From a bacterium 1xD8-48 (GTDB lineage Bacteria; Bacillota; Clostridia; Lachnospirales; Lachnospiraceae), in NCBI GenBank assembly GCA_009917455.1, contig QZDS01000001.1, positions 62,001 to 126,000 on the forward strand: a stretch of DNA of 64,000 nt. Direction: 5' to 3'. The stretch's first letter is position 1. The number at the start of each line of letters is the position of its first letter. Shown in pieces: positions 40,415 through 48,593 of this stretch. Made by a program: the position numbers and the translations under genes. Under the pieces are notes generated by a model. That model made no database searches and was not told where the DNA came from. It saw nothing but the letters and a program-made list of their open reading frames with translations.

Positions 40415-41902
40415 CTATAGGCTTAAAAATTCTGTCACTGCCTGCTCCATTTCATCCTTTTCACATACATGGTTATGTAAAACCGGAGCCGTTCTGATTT
40501 CCTCAATGGCCTTTGGCGTCGTCACCCCGGAAATTTCCGAAAGCTTATCTGCCAGTTCAAAATCCTCCATCTGCCCGTATTCGCCGCCGATGGCTTCCAT
40601 AACGCTTCTGGTGAATTTGAACGGGCTTGCCGTTGACGCAAGCACTGTCGGTTTTGTATCTTTCGTTTCGTTTCTGTATTTTTCATATACACAGGAAGCC
40701 ACCGCTGTATGGGTGTCAATCACATAACCGGTTTTCTCATACAGGCTGCGGATAGTTTCCGCCGTTTCATCCTCGCTGGCATAGTTTCCGTAAAAGTCGG
40801 CAAGCTTCTCTTTCATGGATTCGGTAATTGTATAGGTTCCTCCCTGTGTAAGGGCACTCATAAGCTCCCGGTTCTTATCTGCATCATTCCCCGCAATGTG
40901 ATAAATCAGCCTTTCCAGATTGCTGGAAATCAGGATATCCATAGACGGCGAAGATGTCAGCACAAACTCCCTGTTCCTGTCGTAGGTTCCTGTGTGGAAG
41001 AAATCATACAGCACTTTATTTTCATTCGAAGCGCATATCAGCCTGTCTATGGGAAGCCCCATCTGCTTTGCATAATAAGCCGCCAGAATATTGCCAAAAT
41101 TCCCGGTTGGAACCGTAACGTTTATCTTTTCTCCGGCTTTTATCTTTCCTTCTTTTAACAGCTGTCCGTAGGCGTACACATAATAAACAATCTGCGGCAC
41201 AAGCCGCCCGATATTAATTGAGTTTGCCGATGAAAACTGGAAGCCCTTTGCATCCATCTCCTCCGCCAGCTTCCTGTCGCCGAAAATTTTCTTCACTCCG
41301 GTCTGGGCATCGTCAAAATTTCCGTAAATTCCCACTACGCAGGTATTCTTCCCTTTTTGGGTTATCATCTGCTTTTCCTGTATGGGGCTTACGCCGTTTT
41401 TCGGATAAAAAACGATAATGCGCGTACCCGCCACATCCGCGAAACCGGAAAGCGCCGCTTTTCCCGTATCACCGGAGGTGGCTGTGAGAATCACAATTTC
41501 ATTCTTCACATGGTTCTTCTTCGCCGAGGTAGTGAGCAGATGGGGAAGAATGGACAGCGCCATGTCCTTAAATGCAATCGTGGCTCCGTGGAACAGCTCA
41601 AGATAATAAACGCCGTCCTTTTCCACTATCGGCACAATTTCCTCCGTGTCAAATTTCTCATCATAGGCTCTTGCAATACAATCCTTCAATTCCTCGTCGG
41701 TAAAATCCGTGAGAAATAATTTCATGACTTCATAGGCGGTCTGTTGGTAGTCCATTTCCGCCAGCTTATCAACCGGCACGTCCAGCGCCGGAACATGATC
41801 CGGCACAAACAATCCGCCATCCTCCGACAGCCCTCGTAAAATTGCCTCCGAAGCTTTCACCGGCGCGCTTTTCGACCTTGTACTGTTATATCGTATTTCC
41901 AT
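40415..41902 (-). CDS. thrC: Threonine synthase
   Basis: The 495-residue PLP enzyme converts O-phosphohomoserine to threonine. Visible are YNSTRSKSAPVKASEAILRG, GGLFVPDHVP, FHGATIAFKDMALS with the PLP lysine near 112, TATSGDTGKAALSGF (phosphate and PLP contacts), VTVPTGNFGNILAAYYAKQM (phosphate-cradle GNFGN) and a late HTAVASCVY. The long N-terminal domain marks the class I type found in E. coli and many clostridia. ATG 41902 with GAGG upstream was chosen over an in-frame ATG at 41956 that only adds a basic stretch. It appears to be transcribed alone. Confidence 0.95.
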   Translation of the reverse strand: MEIRYNSTRSKSAPVKASEAILRGLSEDGGLFVPDHVPALDVPVDKLAEMDYQQTAYEVMKLFLTDFTDEELKDCIARAYDEKFDTEEIVPIVEKDGVYYLELFHGATIAFKDMALSILPHLLTTSAKKNHVKNEIVILTATSGDTGKAALSGFADVAGTRIIVFYPKNGVSPIQEKQMITQKGKNTCVVGIYGNFDDAQTGVKKIFGDRKLAEEMDAKGFQFSSANSINIGRLVPQIVYYVYAYGQLLKEGKIKAGEKINVTVPTGNFGNILAAYYAKQMGLPIDRLICASNENKVLYDFFHTGTYDRNREFVLTSSPSMDILISSNLERLIYHIAGNDADKNRELMSALTQGGTYTITESMKEKLADFYGNYASEDETAETIRSLYEKTGYVIDTHTAVASCVYEKYRNETKDTKPTVLASTASPFKFTRSVMEAIGGEYGQMEDFELADKLSEISGVTTPKAIEEIRTAPVLHNHVCEKDEMEQAVTEFLSL

Positions 41903-41997
41903 TGTTTTCCTCGTTTCCGTTTTCTTTTTAGACCGCAGTACGGCGGGTGTCCTCATGTATGCCGCCTGTTGCCAACGTGGTCATTTTATCACAGGTA

Positions 41998-42627
41998 TCA
42001 GCGTGTTGTAAAGAATTCATGGCCGCCGTGGGTGAATAATTTTGTGAGCCGCGTATCAAACCATTTCACTTTCTCAGGATTCGCGCTTTTTCTGGAAACA
42101 AAGTAAAGCGCCCCTTCCGATACATCCTCCCCCATAAGCACGCGCTCCACCGCGTCAATTGTGCTCTGGGTAACCTTTATTGTCTGATAGGTTCCCGCGC
42201 CTACCGGTGAAAACTGATATACGCCATTCTTATTCTGCATGACCACCTCCGTCACAGTGTCAGGAAAGCTGCGGTTTTTAACCCTGTTTAACACCACCCC
42301 GGCCACAAGCATTTTTCCCTTTTCATCCTCGGTTCCGGCCTCTGCCTGTACAATTTTCAGCAATGCTTCGTAATCCGCCTGTGACAAGTCATACTTGTAC
42401 TTCTTTTCGATAACGGAATAATCCACTACCCGCTGCCCGGAAGCCGCCTTTTTCAGAAATCCGTGAAACCTGTCCATTTCAGGTTCATCCTGAGCATATT
42501 CATATAAGCTGATTTTGAATGCGGGGGTTGACGACAGCATATTCATCTGCACCCCTTTCACACAAAACCAGCTGGTTAACAGTACCATATTACATAGAAA
42601 TAACTGCATTACAAACTTTTTGTACAT
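41998..42627 (-). CDS. SleB-type cell wall hydrolase
   Basis: The protein of about 209 residues has an N-terminal membrane or signal segment (FVMQLFLCNMVLLTSWFCV) and a C-terminal Hydrolase_2 domain: ALLKIVQAEAGTEDEKGKML, with catalytic Glu in QAEAG, then VAGVVLNRVKNRSFPDTVTE, GVYQFSPVG and ALYFVSRKSANPEKVKWF. This is the lytic transglycosylase fold of SleB and CwlJ that opens spore cortex at germination. There is no PG-binding domain, so it is closer to CwlJ-like or vegetative variants. It points to a spore former or to wall remodelling. ATG 42627 follows AAAGGA. Confidence 0.88.
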   Translation of the reverse strand: MYKKFVMQLFLCNMVLLTSWFCVKGVQMNMLSSTPAFKISLYEYAQDEPEMDRFHGFLKKAASGQRVVDYSVIEKKYKYDLSQADYEALLKIVQAEAGTEDEKGKMLVAGVVLNRVKNRSFPDTVTEVVMQNKNGVYQFSPVGAGTYQTIKVTQSTIDAVERVLMGEDVSEGALYFVSRKSANPEKVKWFDTRLTKLFTHGGHEFFTTR

Positions 42628-42783
42628 ACCATAACACGTCCTTTCTTTACTCAATCTGCGGTACGGCCCATTACACTTTTTACATTTTTGTAATACTTCT
42701 TTAATATTTTATACAGTTACTTCCAAAAATATTTCTAAAATTTGTATTAAGGGGGAAATTTTTTCAGATTTTAAAAGAATACA

Positions 42784-42805
42784 CCTGTCTGAAAGCTCAG
42801 ACAGG
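42784..42805 (-). terminator. Intrinsic terminator after the GH25 gene
   Basis: CCTGTCTGA pairs with TCAGACAGG (9 bp, 4-base loop). Read leftward, TGTATTCTTTT follows. It lies about 60 bases beyond the GH25 stop codon. Confidence 0.65.
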
Positions 42806-42864
42806 CGCACATATTTTCTATAAAAATGTATTCTTGCATAGAAACGATAAAGGCTGTAAGTCAA

Positions 42865-43995
42865 TTATTTGCGGGTATAATCCACAAAGCTGATAATGTA
42901 AGAGGCTTCGTTTTCCACTCCGCTTATCTTCTGCCGCACCGCATATTTCCACAGCCTGAACTGATACGGGTAGTCCGGCACCGGCGACTGGTCATTCAGC
43001 CATACGTCGTAATCCTCCAGTAAATCCTCAGGCTCAACTTCTCCTAAAAGCCAGTCTTTCGTTCCGCATAAAAGCGTGCGGTAGCCCTCCCTGTCGATAT
43101 GGGATAAAAACGCTTTCGCGATGTCCGTTTTGCTCTCCGCATCCAGGGATTCAATCCGGGACTCGTCGTTTACAATATATTCCATCACAAAAGCCACAGG
43201 ATAGCTGATTTTATAGGGAACCAGATTACTGGCTACAAATTCCGCTTCTTCCTCCGCTTCCTTTTCGCTCACCGCCTGCGAAAAAAAGTAAACTCCCACT
43301 TCCAGTCCGGCATTCTGGGCTTTCGTGATATTGCTCACAAAATTTTTGTCCAGGGAAAGCAGACCGGTTTCGTAGCCTCTGCTCCCAAGCCTGAGCATTA
43401 CAAAATCCACTCCGGAATCCTTTAATGCCGTAAAATCCACGTTTCCGCTGTTTTCCGACAGCTCCACGCCGACGCTGGAGCTTTTTTCTCCGTCCTGATA
43501 GTATTCCATCCTGCCGGCAGTAATTTTCAGATTGGTAAAATCATAGGTATATAGGGGGATATCCCCCGATATCTCATGCCATTCTTCCGTGCCGTCATGT
43601 AAAGTCACCTTTACATGTTCCCCGTCCTCTGCAAGTTCCTCGTCTGTCGGCTCATGGGAAGGGGTTGGCGACGGACTCGCCTCAGGCTCTTCTTCTATAA
43701 TCACTCCGCCGTTATTCTGGTACATATTCCAGAAGTCCAAATCCTCCGCCCGAAGTTTGTTTTCTTTATAGAGAGCCTCTATGTCCTCCTGCCCTTCGGC
43801 AAATTCCATTTCTTCCTCCGGGGTTGGCGACGGGACAGCCGTCAGCGGCCGCCTTGCCTGACTGTTACCCTTTGCACCGTTATTACTGAAAAAGACAACG
43901 GCAAGAATGCCCAATATAAACAGGGATATTGCCAGAACCGTATAAACAACCGGCTTTCCCGTTCCTCTTTCATCATGTTCCTCAGGTAAACGCAT
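42865..43995 (-). CDS. Membrane-anchored GH25 (lysozyme-like) protein with altered active site
   Basis: The 376-residue protein has a short cytoplasmic tail, a membrane helix (about 17-38), a Pro/Glu-rich stalk with two similar motifs (PSPTPEEEMEF and PSPTPSHEPTDEE), then the GH25 barrel (about 175-376): GVELSENSGNVDFTALKDSG, VDFVMLRLGSRGYETGLL, NAGLEVGVYFFSQAVSEKEA and PVAFVMEYIVND, with LWKYAVRQKISGV near the end. In active GH25 muramidases the first block reads GxDVS and the key block LDxEY. Here they are GVELS and FVMEY, so two aspartates are changed and only the glutamate remains. It may be weakly active or only bind wall. Confidence 0.82.
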   Translation of the reverse strand: MRLPEEHDERGTGKPVVYTVLAISLFILGILAVVFFSNNGAKGNSQARRPLTAVPSPTPEEEMEFAEGQEDIEALYKENKLRAEDLDFWNMYQNNGGVIIEEEPEASPSPTPSHEPTDEELAEDGEHVKVTLHDGTEEWHEISGDIPLYTYDFTNLKITAGRMEYYQDGEKSSSVGVELSENSGNVDFTALKDSGVDFVMLRLGSRGYETGLLSLDKNFVSNITKAQNAGLEVGVYFFSQAVSEKEAEEEAEFVASNLVPYKISYPVAFVMEYIVNDESRIESLDAESKTDIAKAFLSHIDREGYRTLLCGTKDWLLGEVEPEDLLEDYDVWLNDQSPVPDYPYQFRLWKYAVRQKISGVENEASYIISFVDYTRK

Positions 43996-44047
43996 GAAAA
44001 CTCACCACTTTCTCTTTTCAAATTATATGTCAGAAGTTATAATAACT

Positions 44048-44076
44048 TTGTCTGTGACGAAGCCCATTTATTATAC
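44048..44076 (+). promoter_or_regulatory. Promoter of the apbE gene
   Basis: TTGTCT and TTATAC are spaced by 17 bases, 46 bases before the start codon, which has an AAGGAG site. Confidence 0.5.
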
Positions 44077-44121
44077 ACGAAAGTAATCCCGAATACAAGA
44101 TGCTGTAAGGAGACTATTGTA

Positions 44122-45153
44122 ATGCCCGCTTTCATTTTTTTTAAAAAACAAACCGGTAAATTTTTCCTGTTTCGCATCCTTCTTCCCGTTCTGCTGTGCC
44201 TTTTCCTTCTTTCCGGCTGTGCGCAGCCCTTTAAACGCTCCGCTCCCTTAGAGGCTGCCGGATTTTATTTTGATACCGTGATTTCCATAAGAATTTATTA
44301 CAATGGCAAAGACTCAGAAGAGATTCTGAAGCAATGCATGGCGCTGGCACAGCACTATGAAAATCTCCTCAGTCCGAATGTGGAAGGCAGCGATATCTGG
44401 AATATCAACCACAGCGGCGGCGGGTACGTGCCTGTCAGCGAAGATACGCTGACACTGCTCCATACTGCCCTGGACTATGCCGCTCTCTCCGACGGCCTTG
44501 TTGACCCCACTGTGGGCGCTTTGTCGCAGCTCTGGAATTTCGGCTCCGATAATCAGGAGATTATTCCCGAAACAGAAGCCGTTGACAGCGCCCTTTTACA
44601 TGTGGACTATCGTTTTGTGGAAATAAAGGGAAATGAAGTCCGCCTTACCGACCCCGAAGCCCGGATTGAACTGGGGTTCATTGCCAAAGGCTTTATCGGT
44701 GATAAAATAAAAGAATATCTCATATCCCGGAATATATCCTCCGCCCTCATTAATCTGGGCGGCAATGTCGTAGCCCTTGGCGGCAGGCCGGACGGCACTC
44801 CCTTTCATGTAGGCATAAGAAACCCTTTCGGAGAAGCCGGGGAGCCGCTCCTTGTTCTTGATGCCTCCGACATCAGCATAGTATCCTCGGGAAATTACGA
44901 ACGTTTTTTTGATAAGGACGGCAGGCGTTACCACCACATTCTTTCCACTGAAACGGGAGAACCTGCGGAAAGCGGCCTTGCCCAGGTGACGATTTTGAGC
45001 TCCGACTCTGCCAGTGCGGACGCTCTCTCCACCCTCTGCTTTATTCTGGGTTATGAAAGAGCTGCCTCCTTTCTTGAAGCTTATCCGGAGGTTCAGGCAG
45101 TCTTTGTTACGACGGATGGTGAGGTTCTGTACTCAAATATGTCGGGGAATTGA
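44122..45153 (+). CDS. apbE: FAD:protein FMN transferase (ApbE), lipoprotein
   Basis: The 343-residue enzyme transfers FMN from FAD to a Thr/Ser of membrane proteins such as RnfG and RnfD. A lipobox LLLSGC ends the signal peptide (about 34-39), so it sits on the outer membrane face. Family motifs: GFYFDTVISIRIYYNG, YENLLSPNVEGSDIWNIN, LVDPTVGALSQLW, ELGFIAKGFIGDKIKEYL, SALINLGGNVVALGGRPDG and YHHILSTETGEPAESG. Its substrates are probably encoded 5 kb away in the rnf operon, where RnfG has SGATITTSA. Confidence 0.94.
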   Translation: MPAFIFFKKQTGKFFLFRILLPVLLCLFLLSGCAQPFKRSAPLEAAGFYFDTVISIRIYYNGKDSEEILKQCMALAQHYENLLSPNVEGSDIWNINHSGGGYVPVSEDTLTLLHTALDYAALSDGLVDPTVGALSQLWNFGSDNQEIIPETEAVDSALLHVDYRFVEIKGNEVRLTDPEARIELGFIAKGFIGDKIKEYLISRNISSALINLGGNVVALGGRPDGTPFHVGIRNPFGEAGEPLLVLDASDISIVSSGNYERFFDKDGRRYHHILSTETGEPAESGLAQVTILSSDSASADALSTLCFILGYERAASFLEAYPEVQAVFVTTDGEVLYSNMSGN

Positions 45154-45167
45154 CGGGTCGAATTGTT

Positions 45168-45989
45168 TTAGTTATGCTTTTTTCGAGAGGCAATCAACAC
45201 AAACAGCAATGACAAAATATTTGATAAGGTTATTCTGATTACCATCAATTCATCTGCTCCTGTTTCTGTCACCGTATGTAAGGAATTGCTTATAAAATTG
45301 TTAAATAAATGTTCTGATGCCCCTATCCAGAGCGTTCCTGACAATGCCGCGCATATCCCCCATTCATAGGCTAAAATTCCAGACAACAGTATATATCCTG
45401 TGCCCATAAAAACTGCCATGGCGATATTCATGGAACCGTCAATCACAGGATTTATTACATTTGTAATATGCCATATTCCAAAAAGCAGAGCCTGTATCAT
45501 ATTCGCTGTCTTTTGAGAATAGTATTGCATACCAATTTTGCAAAACAGTCCTCTAAACAGCCCTTCTTCCGCACAGACATTTACTATATTGCCAATCATG
45601 CACACTATTATCGCTAACAGGGAACTGCCATTTGTATGTGTCTGTGTAAGTGAAAAATTTGTAATATAAAATTGCAAAGACGGGTGTTTCCCCATAACAA
45701 ACAGTACGATAAATTCTGCAGCGTAAGAAAGAAAAAAGGTGCTCATGCCAAGCGCAAGACCATATTTCAAACCGGTAAGTAACCCTTTTTTTGAAAAGCC
45801 CAAATCACTCCAATGAAGCTTAAGGATATCCAACGCAATCCCTATCAGTAAAATGCAACAGATTTTATGTAATATATTTTCCCCAACCCATGTCTGGTCG
45901 GTTTTTACAAAAACAATTTCCATCGCTCTGATAATCATCAACAGAATAAACATCATACTGATAACGCTTATTGTTCTTCTTTTTTCCAT
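45168..45989 (-). CDS. CPBP family intramembrane metalloprotease
   Basis: The 273-residue protein has about seven hydrophobic helices and the family motifs NVCAEEGLFRGLFCKI (EExxxR) and ALLFGIWHITNVINP (FxxxH). CPBP (Abi) proteases process prenylated or small peptide substrates and in Gram-positive bacteria often concern bacteriocin immunity or surface protein processing. No bacteriocin gene is near. It ends 15 bases from the convergent apbE gene. Confidence 0.88.
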   Translation of the reverse strand: MEKRRTISVISMMFILLMIIRAMEIVFVKTDQTWVGENILHKICCILLIGIALDILKLHWSDLGFSKKGLLTGLKYGLALGMSTFFLSYAAEFIVLFVMGKHPSLQFYITNFSLTQTHTNGSSLLAIIVCMIGNIVNVCAEEGLFRGLFCKIGMQYYSQKTANMIQALLFGIWHITNVINPVIDGSMNIAMAVFMGTGYILLSGILAYEWGICAALSGTLWIGASEHLFNNFISNSLHTVTETGADELMVIRITLSNILSLLFVLIASRKKHN

Positions 45990-46104
45990 GTCCCTTTTCC
46001 CTTCTTACTCTTGTTGGTCAGGCCAAACAAAGCCTGCATTGCCAGCAGTCGCCTGGCTCATTGCTTGCGGGAATCAAAATACTGCGTTTTCCGCCAAAAT
46101 CCTA

Positions 46105-47145
46105 TTATTTCACGCTGACCTTTCCTGCCAGAACATTCCTGTAATCCTCCAGGTTCTTCACAAGAAGCGCCGGCGTGTCAAGGCCGTACGGACATTTGCT
46201 CTTACACAGATTACAATGCAGGCAGTTTTCAATTTTATTCATCTTCTCCTGCGCTTCCTCCGTAAGCCAGTTTTCCGAAGGAGCCCGCCGGAGCATCAGG
46301 GACATTCTTGCACAGTCGTTAATTGAAATTCCTGCCGGGCAGGGCATACAATAGCCGCACCCTCTGCAAAAATCGCCTGCCAGCTCCTCTCTGTCCTTCT
46401 CAATCACCTTGCGAATCTCTCCCGTCATCACAGGAGGATTTTCAATATAAGATAAGAACTCGTCAAGTTCCGCCTCTCTCTGCACACCCCAGATTGGCAG
46501 CACATTATCAAACTGCGCCGCATACGCATAGGCCGCCGCCGAATTATTAATCAAACCGCCGGAAAGGGATTTCATTGCAATAAATCCCATGTCGGCTTCT
46601 TTACATTTCCTTACCAGCTCCTCGTCCTTTTCAGACGCCAGATAACAGAAAGGAAACTGCAGGGTTTCATATAAACCGCTTTCAACAGCCTCGTTCGCCA
46701 CTCCCAATCTGTGATTGGTAATTCCTATATGACGGATTTTCCCCGCACTTTTTGCCTCCAGAGCCGCTTCATAAAGCCCGCTCCCGTCGCCGGGCTTCGG
46801 ACAGAATGAGGGATTATGGAACTGGTAAATATCTATATAATCCGTTTTGAGCATTTCAAGACTTGTCTCCAAATCCTTTTTCATCTCTTCCCCCGTCTTT
46901 GCGCCGGATTTGGTGGCAATATAAATTTTTTTCCGGATTCCCTCGAAGGCAAGCCCAAGCTTATGCTCGCTGTCGCTATACCATCTTGCGGTATCAAAAA
47001 AACGGATTCCGCCCTCATATGCCCTGCGAAGGAGCTTCACAGCCTCCTCGTCGCTGATTCTCTGGATTGGCAGCGCGCCAAAACCATTCTTATCCACTAC
47101 GATTTCCGTACTTCCAAGTCTTACCGAAACCTTGCTGTTTGCCAT
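46105..47145 (-). CDS. Aldo/keto reductase with C-terminal 4Fe-4S domain
   Basis: The protein of about 346 residues has an AKR barrel (1-255): GSTEIVVDKNGFGALPIQRI, FFDTARWYSDSEHKLG (Asp/Tyr of the catalytic tetrad), KIYIATKSGAK (Lys) and YIDIYQFHNPS (His). A ferredoxin-like tail follows with CRGCGYCMPCPAGIS and CLHCNLCKSKCPYGLD. This is the iron-sulfur AKR group common in Clostridia. ATG 47145 follows GGAGGGG. It lies 40-odd bases after rnfB on the same strand and may be transcribed with rnf; electrons could be passed through its clusters (inference). Confidence 0.9.
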   Translation of the reverse strand: MANSKVSVRLGSTEIVVDKNGFGALPIQRISDEEAVKLLRRAYEGGIRFFDTARWYSDSEHKLGLAFEGIRKKIYIATKSGAKTGEEMKKDLETSLEMLKTDYIDIYQFHNPSFCPKPGDGSGLYEAALEAKSAGKIRHIGITNHRLGVANEAVESGLYETLQFPFCYLASEKDEELVRKCKEADMGFIAMKSLSGGLINNSAAAYAYAAQFDNVLPIWGVQREAELDEFLSYIENPPVMTGEIRKVIEKDREELAGDFCRGCGYCMPCPAGISINDCARMSLMLRRAPSENWLTEEAQEKMNKIENCLHCNLCKSKCPYGLDTPALLVKNLEDYRNVLAGKVSVK

Positions 47146-47198
47146 ATTCCCCTCCATTTTTAATTCCGCTTCGCTCCTTCTAACGTACCTTTGCTAAA

Positions 47199-47996
47199 TC
47201 AATGCTCCACAATCGATTTTCTCGGACATTTTTCCATGCAGGTACCGCAGCCGGAACATTTCTGATAATCGATTTCCGCATTGAAATCCGCCACATTAAC
47301 CGCGCCCTCCGGACAGTTCTTTTTACAGAGCTGGCAGCCGATGCAGCCCACGCTGCACCCCTTCATGGTTACCGGTCCCTTGTCCTTTGAATTACATGCC
47401 ACTGTGTACCTGGCATCGTAGGGAATCAAGGATATCAGGTGCTTGGGGCAGACCTCCACGCATTTGCCGCAGGCCTTACACTTTTCCTTATCCACCACAG
47501 CCACGCCGTTTTCCACATGGATTGCGTCAAAAGGACATACCCTGACACAGCTTCCAAAGCCAAGGCATCCGTAATTACAGCTCTTGGCGCCGCCGTTCGG
47601 CACAAAGGAGAGCATGCGGCAGTCCTCAATTCCATAATAGTCATAATCAAGACTTGTTTTGTCGCAATCTCCCTGGCACCTGACAAATGCCGTCATGCGG
47701 ACGTTTGCCTGCGCCTCCACTCCGCAGATTCCGGCAATCACCTTCCCCACCGGCTCTCCGCCCACTGGACAGGCGTTTACCGGAGCCTCTCCCTTCGCAA
47801 TAGCCGCCGCCAGGCCGCTGCACCCCGGGAAGCCGCATCCGCCGCAGTTATTTCCCGGAAGCGCCGCCAGAATCGCTTCTTCCTTTTCATCTACTTCCAC
47901 TTTAAATTTGATGGCCGCAATTCCCAAAAACAGACCAACAAAAAGTCCAACGCCGCCGACCACGGCTACCGCCATCAAAACGCCTGTTATATTCAT
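47199..47996 (-). CDS. rnfB: Rnf complex subunit B (RnfB)
   Basis: The 265-residue iron-sulfur subunit has one membrane helix at the N-terminus (VLMAVAVVGGVGLFVGLFLG), an Fe-S domain with CGGCGFPGCSGLA and ferredoxin motifs: SCNYGCLGFGSCVRVCPFD, CKACGKCVEVCPKH, GCIGCQLCKKNCPEG and CSGCGTCMEKCPRK. It is the ferredoxin-facing subunit of the Na+- or H+-pumping ferredoxin:NAD+ oxidoreductase. It is the last gene of rnfCDGEAB, the usual clostridial order. Confidence 0.95.
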   Translation of the reverse strand: MNITGVLMAVAVVGGVGLFVGLFLGIAAIKFKVEVDEKEEAILAALPGNNCGGCGFPGCSGLAAAIAKGEAPVNACPVGGEPVGKVIAGICGVEAQANVRMTAFVRCQGDCDKTSLDYDYYGIEDCRMLSFVPNGGAKSCNYGCLGFGSCVRVCPFDAIHVENGVAVVDKEKCKACGKCVEVCPKHLISLIPYDARYTVACNSKDKGPVTMKGCSVGCIGCQLCKKNCPEGAVNVADFNAEIDYQKCSGCGTCMEKCPRKSIVEH

Positions 47997-48014
47997 ATTT
48001 TTCCTTCCTTTCCT

Positions 48015-48593
48015 TTACAGCAGACCTGAAAATCCGCAGAAAGCAATTGCCATCAGTCCTGCCGTAACCAGAACAATGGGCATTCCCTTAAAGGATTCAG
48101 GAATATCATTGTATTCCATTTTTTCCCGGATACCAGCCAGAATCACAATGGCAACAGTAAAACCAACCGCCGTAGCGAATCCGTTCACAATGCCGGTTAA
48201 AACCCCGTAATTTTTCTGCACATTCGTAAGCGCCACCCCGAGTACCGCACAGTTGGTGGTAATCAGAGGAAGGTAAACGCCCAGCGCCTGATACAGGGAT
48301 TTCACGAATTTCTTCAAAAACATTTCCACGAACTGCACCAGCGCGGCAATAACCAGAATAAATACAATTGTCTGCAAATATGTCAGGTCAAAAGGCTCTA
48401 ATATGTATTTGTAAATTGCTCCCGCAACTGCGGAGGCCAGCGTAATGACAAAGATAACCGCCGTGCCCATTCCAGCCGCAGTACCTGTCTTTTTTGATAC
48501 GCCAAGGAAAGGACAAAGGCCCAGAAACTGGCTTAAAACCACATTGCTTACAAGTGAGGATGAAATTAATATAATCAGTAAATCCTTAATCAT
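48015..48593 (-). CDS. rnfA: Rnf complex subunit A (RnfA)
   Basis: The 192-residue membrane subunit has six helices, with SSLVSNVVLSQFLGLCPFLG, LVQFVEMFLKKFVKSLYQAL and GVYLPLITTNCAVLGVALTN. The NCA/NCI cysteines in RnfA and RnfE hold a membrane 2Fe-2S cluster (known from structures of Rnf/Nqr). It overlaps the rnfE stop by eight bases. Confidence 0.96.
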   Translation of the reverse strand: MIKDLLIILISSSLVSNVVLSQFLGLCPFLGVSKKTGTAAGMGTAVIFVITLASAVAGAIYKYILEPFDLTYLQTIVFILVIAALVQFVEMFLKKFVKSLYQALGVYLPLITTNCAVLGVALTNVQKNYGVLTGIVNGFATAVGFTVAIVILAGIREKMEYNDIPESFKGMPIVLVTAGLMAIAFCGFSGLL

